Virus record (IMG/VR): IMGVR_UViG_3300042564_006193
Span: 1-62,591 of that record
Reading direction: 5' to 3' (one strand)
Origin: a virus
Length of the DNA: 62,591 bases
Shown: one piece after another, positions 8,617 to 15,388 of the stretch
Layout of the letters: the number at the start of each line of letters is the position of its first letter
Position numbering within the stretch: the first letter of the stretch is position 1
Translations under genes and position numbers: made by a program
Notes under the pieces: model-generated
Told to the model about the DNA's origin: nothing
Database searches by the model: none
The model's input: the letters and a program-made list of their open reading frames with translations, nothing else

Positions 8617-9114
8617 CTATTTTTTTTTATTTTTAAGCTCATCAACAACATAATCAATAAAAGAATCGAATTCACATTCCTTACCATTTAGAAACTCAAA
8701 TACATCAAACATTATTTCTCTATTGCCATTTTTCATATTTACATAAAAGTCTGGTGAAGTTTCTCCGTTCTCATATATAACTATTTTTCCCTCTAACCTA
8801 CCTTGAATTATCTTTCCACTTTCAAATCGAAGATCTGGTACATATATTATCCCAATTATTTGTGTTTCATCTTTATAATGTTTAATATCAAGAAATTCAA
8901 ATTTAAAAAGTCCTGAATCATCCTCAAGAATAGTTTCGTTTTCTAAAAATTGAAGATTTATATGCTCTTCCTCTTCCTTCCCATCTTTATGTGAATCTAA
9001 AAAAGTCTTTTCTTCCCTTGAGATTGATTGTATTCCAAACTTTAATATCTTATCCAATATCTCATCAAGTCTTTCACTTGAACTAAATCCCTCATATCTC
9101 ATAAGATGTTTCAT
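8617..9114 (-). CDS. Tagged hypothetical protein with LDEILDKI domain
   Basis: 165 residues. It begins with the shared tag (MKHLMRYEGF). Residues ~16-40 read LDEILDKILKFGIQSISREE, then KTFLD, resembling the short Bacteroidota domain found at the C-terminus of rhomboid proteases (DUF6576, from memory). The remaining ~120 residues are beta-rich and acidic. Its architecture matches the 159-residue protein at 31445-31924. It lies 9 nt upstream of LRR copy B, likely in one operon. No enzymatic motif seen. Confidence 0.75.
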   Translation of the reverse strand: MKHLMRYEGFSSSERLDEILDKILKFGIQSISREEKTFLDSHKDGKEEEEHINLQFLENETILEDDSGLFKFEFLDIKHYKDETQIIGIIYVPDLRFESGKIIQGRLEGKIVIYENGETSPDFYVNMKNGNREIMFDVFEFLNGKECEFDSFIDYVVDELKNKKK

Positions 9115-9117
9115 ATG

Positions 9118-9450
9118 TTATATATTAAGATTCAATTTAAAATTTTCTATTTTATTTTTAACCGATTTATAAACAACATCGATAAATCCACTTGTTTGAT
9201 ATATCATCAGATAATGGTTATCCAATTGTTCAAATATCTCGGATAATTTTTTAAATCTAGTGCCACCAATTATGGAATTTATTATAGAATCTCTATTGAA
9301 CATGATCTCTTCGTCTTTGTATGATTTAATGAAAACAACCATTATTCCATCAGAACCATCACTTGGATGACTTAACATTTTATTAATATCACATCCATCA
9401 AAATATCTTATTATAATACCATCCAAACTTGTTTCACTTATCAATCTCAT
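9118..9450 (-). CDS. Hypothetical protein
   Basis: 110 residues, not recognised (begins MRLISETSLDGIIIRYF). Soluble, mixed alpha/beta character, with no signal or cofactor motif. It overlaps the next upstream ORF by 17 nt and ends 3 nt before the tagged protein at 8617-9114, so the three form a tight same-strand set. Presence as a real gene is supported by spacing and composition only. Confidence 0.65.
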   Translation of the reverse strand: MRLISETSLDGIIIRYFDGCDINKMLSHPSDGSDGIMVVFIKSYKDEEIMFNRDSIINSIIGGTRFKKLSEIFEQLDNHYLMIYQTSGFIDVVYKSVKNKIENFKLNLNI

Positions 9451-9658
9451 TCATTATAATTGAAATTTTTTCTTCCCTTATATAAGACTTCACCATTTTA
9501 TTTAATTTGTCTTTAAACTTCTCATCACTTTCATATCTTTCTAAAAAAGATTCAAAATAAGAATGTGAATTCTTTAAAATGGTGAAATACCCATTATTAA
9601 ATGCCTTAGAGTTTACATAAGCAATAAAATGTTCATATAAGATATGATCTTTAATCAT
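9434..9658 (-). CDS. Small hypothetical protein
   Basis: 74-residue, Lys/Glu/Tyr-rich, probably helical protein (begins MIKDHILYEHFIAYVNSK). It overlaps the downstream 110-residue ORF by 17 nt in another frame and follows the DNA polymerase fragment on the same strand. No recognisable domain. Confidence 0.6.
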   Translation of the reverse strand: MIKDHILYEHFIAYVNSKAFNNGYFTILKNSHSYFESFLERYESDEKFKDKLNKMVKSYIREEKISIIMNEIDK

Positions 9659-9686
9659 ATCTTATATATTCACACTTCCTTCTCTG

Positions 9687-11009
9687 TTAAAAATCTCCTG
9701 AGAAAATATCCATTACAACACTCAAACGTTTCGTGATTTCTGGCAATCCCAAGGGAGAAATAATTGAATTTATCGGGCTTATGATAGATTTGAAGAATTG
9801 AATATCATAATCGACCTCAGGTCCGAATTCCATTGGATACGATCCCCGCACATAAGCAAACATATCATTTATTTTAGAATTCTTCACATAATAATATTTT
9901 ATCTTTGTTCCAGATTTGACAAATTCATATTTAGACTGCAATGAAGGATTTTTAAATAAAAGATAGTTGTGATAAGCAGATGCTTTGACAGCAAAGTGAG
10001 CACCACTAACAAAACTCAAAGAATTCTTATCATCAAGAACTTTTGTATCGTATTTAGAAACAGAAGATTGCATCGCGATATCATCAATATCAGCTAACTC
10101 AAATTCTTTTCTTAAATCTTTTACTAATTTTAAAAGATCTTTTATATTAAAGTCATCAGGATGTGAAAAAAGATATTTTACTATATCCACAATCTTATTT
10201 CTCGCAAAAAGTGGAGTTGAAGATCTTACGAGCTCAACACCTTTTGGGAAGATATAATTTAACCTATCATATGTAATCCCATCTTCATATACAATATGTT
10301 GTATATATTTCTTCTTAGCAATATTTATAATTGACTCTGATATTCTTTCTAATTCAAAATCTTCTCTATTCTCAACTCCATAATTTTTTGCATAATCCTC
10401 AAGAGACTTTTTAAAGTATCCACCGATCCTAAAATGATCTATTCCCTGAATATAATCCAATTCATTGACCCAATTCCAAAATATCTTATTATTGGATAAG
10501 ATTTCAGAATTTTCTTTCGAATTGAGTTCATAATCTTTAACAAAAAATCCATCTATTATTAATATATCAGGAGAATTGTCCTTTAAGAAGTTTATAAAAT
10601 CACTTACCTCTCTAAATATTCCTAAACAATTTGAATTCGTTGTTATTGTTTCTTGTCTTTTCTCCAAAATAACAAAAGATTTTTGCAAACTATCTATTTT
10701 TGATAGAGGAAGATTTCTCCATTCAGAATTTTTTATCGCGGGATCATATGATACAAAAATTGAATCCGTGTCAGCATACACAGAAACAGTTTCTTTCTCA
10801 CCTATCTTAGATATATTTTTAATGCACATTTTTTTATGCAATTCAAAATCTAAATGCCATTGATTATACCAATAATCTTGGTTGATAGTATCCATGGTTT
10901 TTATAAGGTCTCTACCTTGCGCTGTTATGCTAGATGCTACCCAATTGTTGAACAAGACGAAATATTTCGTTGCGAATGCACCATACGATCCATTCAATAT
11001 AAGTTTTAG
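9687..11009 (-). CDS. gp43: Family B DNA polymerase, palm/thumb part
   Basis: 440 residues of a T4 gp43-type polymerase, from motif B to the C-terminus. KLILNGSYGAF at the very start fits motif B (K-x3-N-S/G-x-Y-G), and YADTDSIFV about 85 residues later is motif C with both catalytic Asp residues. The exonuclease and N-terminal palm are not in this window. The frame opens after a TAA inside a hairpin and has no credible start: the first near-cognate codon (TTG at 10997) would cut motif B in half. Helix residues that should precede motif B are encoded in another frame at 11039-11146. Polymerase identity is certain; how this part is expressed is open. Confidence 0.9.
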   Translation of the reverse strand, partial: LKLILNGSYGAFATKYFVLFNNWVASSITAQGRDLIKTMDTINQDYWYNQWHLDFELHKKMCIKNISKIGEKETVSVYADTDSIFVSYDPAIKNSEWRNLPLSKIDSLQKSFVILEKRQETITTNSNCLGIFREVSDFINFLKDNSPDILIIDGFFVKDYELNSKENSEILSNNKIFWNWVNELDYIQGIDHFRIGGYFKKSLEDYAKNYGVENREDFELERISESIINIAKKKYIQHIVYEDGITYDRLNYIFPKGVELVRSSTPLFARNKIVDIVKYLFSHPDDFNIKDLLKLVKDLRKEFELADIDDIAMQSSVSKYDTKVLDDKNSLSFVSGAHFAVKASAYHNYLLFKNPSLQSKYEFVKSGTKIKYYYVKNSKINDMFAYVRGSYPMEFGPEVDYDIQFFKSIISPINSIISPLGLPEITKRLSVVMDIFSGDF

Positions 11010-11014
11010 CCACT

Positions 11015-11038
11015 CCCCCTCAGATTAATCCGAGGGGG
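11015..11038 (-). other. GC-rich stem-loop interrupting polymerase gene
   Basis: On the minus strand CCCCCTCGGA, TTAA loop, TCTGAGGGGG: ten stacked pairs including one G-U. It starts directly after the TGA that ends the 35-codon polymerase segment and lies about 5 nt before homology resumes. It is strikingly GC-rich for this genome. No T-run follows it in either direction, so it does not look like an intrinsic terminator. The 3' arm plus AG forms a purine-rich GGGGGAG just before the resumption point. Confidence 0.85.
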
Positions 11039-11146
11039 TCAAAAAAGAGCGAGTTGCAACGCATTGAAGTAATCAGCTTCTCTTTGCAACTCGCTTGCCT
11101 GTTTTTTTAGTGACATGAGTTTATTTATTTTATCCTCTTTTGTCAT
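11039..11146 (-). CDS. gp43: Polymerase fingers segment, short upstream ORF
   Basis: 35 codons from an ATG at 11146 with an A-rich leader. The peptide starts MTKEDKINKLMSLKKQASEL and ends YFNALQLALF, then TGA at 11039-11041. Its composition and the ending QLAL fit the fingers helix that immediately precedes motif B in family B polymerases, so joining ...LQLAL to KLILNGSYG would give a continuous fingers/motif B region. The actual frames differ: all three frames are blocked between the two parts (TGA, TAA, TGA). The polymerase is therefore split twice: the N-terminal half is elsewhere, and a second break lies here. Confidence 0.75.
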   Translation of the reverse strand: MTKEDKINKLMSLKKQASELQREADYFNALQLALF

Positions 11147-11169
11147 TTTATTTTTATTATTTTTTATAA

Positions 11170-11355
11170 TTAAATTGATTTAATACTTTTAACCTTATAT
11201 TTCCAACCAGAATCTGAATTAATTTCAAAGGCTTTTGCAATTCTTTCAGCTTCTTCAAAATCTTCAAATTCCCATATTTCTTCTATATTTAATAGTACTA
11301 TACCTTGTTTTCTTCCATTCTGCAATTCCTTGATTATAATGTGTGATTGTTTCAT
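11170..11355 (-). CDS. Small hypothetical protein
   Basis: 61 residues (begins MKQSHIIIKELQNGRKQG), with a beta-strand/helix pattern and a WEFEDFEEAERIAKAFE segment typical of small phage accessory proteins. It lies between the clamp-like gene and the polymerase segment on the same strand, with 14-23 nt spacers. Not recognised. Confidence 0.6.
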   Translation of the reverse strand: MKQSHIIIKELQNGRKQGIVLLNIEEIWEFEDFEEAERIAKAFEINSDSGWKYKVKSIKSI

Positions 11356-11369
11356 TTCTATTATTTAAT

Positions 11370-12149
11370 TTACTGTGTAAAATCTTGTTCGAATGATATC
11401 ATTAATTGGCTTTCATCATCTTTAATGAGAATAAATGTTTCGAATACATGTGCATCTATATCTTTTCCACCGTCATTTATTGAAGACAGGAATTTTTTAT
11501 TTATACTTAGTTGTTTGTTTTCTTCTGTTATATAATCTATCTCAATTTCCCAAAGGTTTGTTTCTGATATGAAAACTTTGTAGTCTTCTATATTTATATT
11601 TAAAATTCTTCTTGTATCGTCTGAATTGATTGTTGATAGGCTTTTAATATCGTTGAAGTCTGAATTTTTTATTCTAAATGACCAGTTTTTATTCTTAAGA
11701 TCTAACCTTTTATTAAGTTGTTCTTTTGTTATTTCTTTTATTTCTGATGTTTCTCCGGTTTCTATATTTAGTTTGAATTTATCATTTTTGATTTGAACAC
11801 TGCGAGCTTCTGAATTATTATCATTCTCTGCTTTATGTATTATCATCATTTCTATTTTATGGTCTTTTTTTATAAAAGACATATTTTTAACAAATCTTTT
11901 TGCGCTTGTGATAATTATATTGATTGTGTGTGTTAATTCTTCTTTTATAAGAAGATAATCCTTTGTGGGGATTTCATAACTTTTAAAAGCAAGTACAATA
12001 CTTTCGCTTCCTATCATAGCGTACATGAAAATAGAATCATTATCTATTTTTATCTTTATTGTATCAGATATTTTTGTAAGATCTTTTATTTTTGATAGGA
12101 GATCATCAAAATTAGATTGTTCTAATAGTATTTTGAGTTTTTGGCTCAT
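11370..12149 (-). CDS. gp45: Probable DNA sliding clamp (gp45-like)
   Basis: 259 residues (T4 gp45 is 228). The overall layout recalls gp45: an N-terminal LLEQSNFDDLLSKIKDLTKI helix, alternating short strands, a central switch around residue 150 where FRIKNSDFNDIKSLSTI matches the position of the gp45 second-domain helix, and a C-terminal beta strand ending SFEQDF. It sits directly upstream of the polymerase part on the same strand, a sensible place for a replisome gene. No hard motif exists for this family, so the call rests on length, pattern and context. A different beta-rich protein is possible. Confidence 0.5.
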   Translation of the reverse strand: MSQKLKILLEQSNFDDLLSKIKDLTKISDTIKIKIDNDSIFMYAMIGSESIVLAFKSYEIPTKDYLLIKEELTHTINIIITSAKRFVKNMSFIKKDHKIEMMIIHKAENDNNSEARSVQIKNDKFKLNIETGETSEIKEITKEQLNKRLDLKNKNWSFRIKNSDFNDIKSLSTINSDDTRRILNINIEDYKVFISETNLWEIEIDYITEENKQLSINKKFLSSINDGGKDIDAHVFETFILIKDDESQLMISFEQDFTQ

Positions 12150-12171
12150 GTTTATTTTTAGGTATTTTATA

Positions 12172-12182
12172 TCTAATATATA
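12172..12182 (+). promoter_or_regulatory. TCTAATATATA promoter-like element
   Basis: TAATATATA 22 nt before the ATG at 12205, in the 55-bp divergent spacer between the clamp-like gene and the DUF4314-like gene. Long-spacing class of the recurrent element. Confidence 0.45.
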
Positions 12183-12204
12183 ATTAAAAATATATTTTGT
12201 TTAG

Positions 12205-13146
12205 ATGTTAAAGGAGGAAATTATAGGTAAAAGAGTTCGTCTTATAAGAATGGAGGATCCTTATACAAAGTTGAAATCTGGCGATGAAGGTTTGGTAACT
12301 GGAGTTGATGATTTAAGTCAGATAATGGTTAAATGGGATGATGGTTCATCTTTAAGTTTGATTCCAGATTTAGATGAATATGAGATATTAGAGTCTAGAA
12401 GGATAAAATTATTCTTAGAATTTGTAAAAAATTACGAATCATCGTATGTTGATGAAAAATTAAGTGAGTTAGAAGAACTTGTTATGTCTTTTTCGGATGG
12501 TAAAGATCTTATGTATGAATGGAAGAATGAAGATGATCATAATATTGTAATAACATATCAGATCAATGGAGATTCGTTCAAATATGAATTGGATATAGAC
12601 TCTGGTTTCATTTCAAAAACTCAGAATGATAAGATTGTCATGGAGGAAATTATTGATTCTGTTGAAGAAGGATTGGATATGATAGAGAAAGACATGCAAT
12701 CAGAGTTGGGTATAACTGAGAATTACGATTTCTTATTTGAAGAATTGGACAGATCAGAAGAAATTTGCAATACTTTTATTGATTGGTTATCGGAAAAAGA
12801 TTTTAATATTTCTTCTGATATAAATTCCAAATTACTTTCGATATTCAATGATGATACTTTATCACCTAAGGATAAATCAGAGAGGATTGTTTCTTTCATT
12901 GATATGAAATTTGGAGTTGATGAATATTCAGAGATGGTTGATTATGTCAATGATCTGATTGAATCAGAATCTCCTATTTTAGAGAAGAATGTAGCTGTTG
13001 ATCAGTCTTTATGGAGTTCTTGTAAATCTTGGGCAAAGACAAAGTATGATGTTTGGCCATCTGCTTATGCGGTTGGTGCGGCTGCTAAAAGGTATAAGAA
13101 AAAAGGTGGTAAGTGGAGAAAAGAAAAAAAGAAAAAAAAGAAATAA
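12205..13146 (+). CDS. DUF4314-like N-terminal, basic C-terminal protein
   Basis: 313 residues. Residues ~5-60 (GKRVRLIRMEDPYTKLKSGD, then GLVTGVDD and VKWDDGSSL) match a small SH3-like domain seen in phage proteins (DUF4314, from memory). A long acidic helical middle follows. The last ~50 residues (WSSCKSWAKTKYDVWPSAYA followed by KRYKKKGGKW) are a basic module seen in T4-like phage virion proteins, ending in a Lys tract. The start is preceded by a promoter-like element. The stop overlaps the next start as TAATG. Possibly DNA-binding; function unknown. Confidence 0.75.
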   Translation: MLKEEIIGKRVRLIRMEDPYTKLKSGDEGLVTGVDDLSQIMVKWDDGSSLSLIPDLDEYEILESRRIKLFLEFVKNYESSYVDEKLSELEELVMSFSDGKDLMYEWKNEDDHNIVITYQINGDSFKYELDIDSGFISKTQNDKIVMEEIIDSVEEGLDMIEKDMQSELGITENYDFLFEELDRSEEICNTFIDWLSEKDFNISSDINSKLLSIFNDDTLSPKDKSERIVSFIDMKFGVDEYSEMVDYVNDLIESESPILEKNVAVDQSLWSSCKSWAKTKYDVWPSAYAVGAAAKRYKKKGGKWRKEKKKKKK

Positions 13147-13439
13147 TGGAGTACTTATTAGAATTCAATGAGTTTATAAATGAAGAAAAAAAACCAAAAG
13201 GTGGTTTAGATAAGTGGTTCAAAGAAAAATGGGTTGATATATCAAAGACAAATCCAGATGGATCTCACCCACCATGTGGCAGGGAAGATGCTGATAAAGG
13301 AGGTTATCCAAAATGCAGAAAAGTAAGAGTTGCTGCAAAAATGTCAAAGAAACAGAAAAAAGCTTCTGTTTCTAGAAAAAGAAGAGTTGAGAAAGAAGGA
13401 TCTAAGGGATCTGGTAGAAAACCAAATTATGCAAAATAA
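13146..13439 (+). CDS. Tagged basic protein (DUF5872-like)
   Basis: 97 residues from the ATG at 13146, which shares its A with the preceding stop (TAATG). This start gives MEYLLEFNEFINEE, a good match to the shared tag; a start 33 nt earlier would add a Lys-rich stretch read from the previous gene. The body reads KWVDISKTNPDGSHPPCGRE, then a GYPKCR segment and a Lys/Arg-rich tail, a family I recall as DUF5872. Two Cys residues may bind metal. Translationally coupled to the DUF4314-like gene. Probably a DNA-associated, possibly head-packaged protein. Confidence 0.75.
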   Translation: MEYLLEFNEFINEEKKPKGGLDKWFKEKWVDISKTNPDGSHPPCGREDADKGGYPKCRKVRVAAKMSKKQKKASVSRKRRVEKEGSKGSGRKPNYAK

Positions 13440-13793
13440 TTAAATTTTGATAAATTCAGGAACTTTAAATCCACATACTTTAAAGTCAGTAGGACTTGGA
13501 AGAGTTGTTTTAATTGTAAGAATTGAATACACAAAATATCCAACACCAATTTTTGGAAAAGTGAATCCAATGAAAATGAAAATAATTGGAATAAGAATTG
13601 GTGAAAAGGCAACAAATTTAACATAATTTTCTTTAAGACCAATGATATTCAAAAGGCAAACAAGATGTCCTTTCTGATGTTCTTTTACTTTGATTGAATC
13701 TAATTTACCACCAAGTAGATAAGCAACCAGAATATGTGAAACTTCGTGTAGTAAGAGAGCTGGAAAATTGATTACTTGTTTCAGAGTTTTCAT
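13440..13793 (-). CDS. Membrane HExxH protein, putative metalloprotease
   Basis: 117 residues. LLLHEVSHILVAYLLGG (residues ~13-29) holds an HExxH zinc motif inside a hydrophobic helix, as in M50/site-2-type and DUF3267-like membrane proteases. Two further hydrophobic segments follow (VKFAFSPILIP-type around 60-75 and VGYFVYSILTI around 80-95). SPTDFKVCG near the C-terminus offers an Asp that could be the third ligand. It is much shorter than typical M50 enzymes, so activity is uncertain. It ends 1 nt from the convergent tagged basic protein. Confidence 0.6.
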   Translation of the reverse strand: MKTLKQVINFPALLLHEVSHILVAYLLGGKLDSIKVKEHQKGHLVCLLNIIGLKENYVKFVAFSPILIPIIFIFIGFTFPKIGVGYFVYSILTIKTTLPSPTDFKVCGFKVPEFIKI

Positions 13794-13826
13794 ATAACAA
13801 ATATAAGGAAAAAAGTGTGTTTTTAT

Positions 13827-13906
13827 ACTAATATATAGAATATAAAAAATAATATATATTACAAATATAGTAAAAAAATGATTTTTTCATACTAATATAT
13901 ATAGAA
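13827..13906 (+). promoter_or_regulatory. Tandem promoter-like elements
   Basis: Two near-identical copies in the same direction: ACTAATATATAGAATATAAA at 13827 and ACTAATATATATAGAATAAA at 13891, the second about 20 nt before the ATG at 13925. Both extend the core element with a downstream AGAAtA block, also seen at 39742-39764 and 43011-43030. The duplication suggests a strong or doubly controlled late promoter. Confidence 0.55.
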
Positions 13907-13924
13907 TAAAAAAAATATTTTAAC

Positions 13925-14248
13925 ATGAAGCATTTAAAAACATTTGAAAATTTCAATTCAGTGGATGAAGGTATCGGAAGTGATATTCTATCATTTTCAA
14001 AAAAGAAACTTGGAATAAAAACCAAAGAAGAAGAATTCAAAGATATGTTGGATAAGTTTATTGTCGCTTATTCAAAACGAATGAAAAAAATGCCTACTGA
14101 TGCTGAAATTGAGAAAGTAATGGATCTTGCTAAAGAAGATAATTATGATGGTAAACCAGGTCTTAGCGATGGAATGGTTCTTAGATACAGAAAATCAGAT
14201 GATATAAGCTGGAAATCAGGTGGTCATACATTTGGATCAGGAGAATGA
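13925..14248 (+). CDS. Tagged hypothetical protein
   Basis: 107 residues, with the clearest form of the shared N-terminal tag (MKHLKTFENFNSVDEGIG). The rest is soluble and Lys/Asp-rich with a Gly/Ser-rich end, not recognised. It is preceded by two promoter-like elements and ends 12 nt inside the convergent gene at 14237-14641. The tag suggests targeting to the phage head; the body gives no clue to activity. Confidence 0.75.
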   Translation: MKHLKTFENFNSVDEGIGSDILSFSKKKLGIKTKEEEFKDMLDKFIVAYSKRMKKMPTDAEIEKVMDLAKEDNYDGKPGLSDGMVLRYRKSDDISWKSGGHTFGSGE

Positions 14249-14641
14249 TTCCAATAATTCTTTATCTATATCATTAAGTGAATTTATTCCTTTTAAATTA
14301 ATTTTATCAAGAACTATATCAAGAGTAGTATTATTTTTGATATAGTCCTTTTTAACTATTTCAAAGTCTTCATCTTTAAATTCATATTTATCCATTAAAA
14401 CATCAAAAGTAATATCTTCGTACTCAAGTTTGACATAATTCTCAAATAATATATTAATTATAAAGTAAAAATCACTTTCTTCAATATGAAAATATGATAT
14501 CATTTCATTTTCGGATACTCTTTCATCAAAAGCATCTCCTGGCATACTTTGAACCTTCTCAGAGATATCCTGAGGAAGTTTTTCATCAATCTCTTTCAGT
14601 CTTTCAACAGTCTCGTATGTTTTTACTTTAAAGAACTTCAT
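14237..14641 (-). CDS. Hypothetical protein with C-terminal LDKI domain
   Basis: 134 residues from ATG 14641 (MKFFKVKTYETVERL), chosen over a start 15 nt upstream because it gives a tag-like beginning. An acidic body is followed by a C-terminal LDIVLDKINLKGINSLNDID, then KELLES, the same short domain as at 8617, 31445 and 51614. Not otherwise recognised. The 3' end overlaps the convergent plus-strand gene by 12 nt. Confidence 0.65.
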   Translation of the reverse strand: MKFFKVKTYETVERLKEIDEKLPQDISEKVQSMPGDAFDERVSENEMISYFHIEESDFYFIINILFENYVKLEYEDITFDVLMDKYEFKDEDFEIVKKDYIKNNTTLDIVLDKINLKGINSLNDIDKELLESFS

Positions 14642-14659
14642 ATTGTAAATATACAAAAA

Positions 14660-15388
14660 TTATTTTAAAATTTGATCAATTCTAAAATCTCTGTTAGAAA
14701 TAATTTCCGATTCTTTTACTAAAACTTCTTCATCGAATAAAATAACTTCTGATTCTATTGGAGAAATAAGTTTAGAAACAAAGAACATCAACTCATCATC
14801 AAAATAAACATTTTTAACTATATAATCAGAATCTCTATTGTTTTTTAATGATACTATATCTCCAATTGAATAAGGGAGATTGCAAATTTCATTTCCATCC
14901 GAATCATATTCATAATATTTTGATATGATGCCAACTGCGTTTTCTATCATAGTAACAGCGCCGATTATTTTTATTAAGTCAGTTGAAATGAATTTAATTT
15001 TTCTATTTACATATTCATTATTCATTATTTTAAAATATGATTCTTCTACCTCATATTTTACGTAATTTACACAATCTTCATATACAATCGATTCTAATGG
15101 ACGATGCAAAACATCCTTAAAATATGATATCGCCAATCCTCTTTTATTTAATTCAAATAAAATATTATCAAATCTTTTCAGTGATCGTTTCGATACGGAA
15201 TAATCAAATATAAAACTTATTTTTGGAATATCTGTTGTCGAAGGATCAAAACTTCTATCAGAAAATCTAAGTTTAAGTAATTTTTCTTGTTTAGGTGATA
15301 TTCTCTCAAAAGCAGAAACTTTTAATCGAATATCTCTAAGTCTTTTATTCCAACGTTCTTCAAATGATTTACCATCAAACATACTCAT
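14660..15388 (-). CDS. Hypothetical protein downstream of NAMPT
   Basis: 242 residues from ATG 15388 (MSMFDGKSFEERW); 15382 is the alternative. A longer frame to 15484 would lie deep inside the NAMPT gene and is unlikely. Overlaps the NAMPT 3' end by 14 nt, so expression is probably coupled. It has a basic N-terminal third, then KYEVEESYFKIMNNEYVNRK and a C-terminal beta-rich part (LPYSIGDIVSLKNNRDSDY) like a small barrel. No catalytic motif. Position suggests membership of the NAD operon, but no role can be assigned. Confidence 0.65.
   Translation of the reverse strand: MSMFDGKSFEERWNKRLRDIRLKVSAFERISPKQEKLLKLRFSDRSFDPSTTDIPKISFIFDYSVSKRSLKRFDNILFELNKRGLAISYFKDVLHRPLESIVYEDCVNYVKYEVEESYFKIMNNEYVNRKIKFISTDLIKIIGAVTMIENAVGIISKYYEYDSDGNEICNLPYSIGDIVSLKNNRDSDYIVKNVYFDDELMFFVSKLISPIESEVILFDEEVLVKESEIISNRDFRIDQILK

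Noticed and set aside
11015-11038. Hairpin as intrinsic terminator
   Set aside because: No T-run follows the stem in either direction, and coding homology continues about 5 nt later.
10981-11170. Group I or II intron, or simple frameshift, in the polymerase gene
   Set aside because: The interruption is only about 35 nt, far too short for an intron. Plus or minus one shifting still meets TAA or TGA inside the hairpin.
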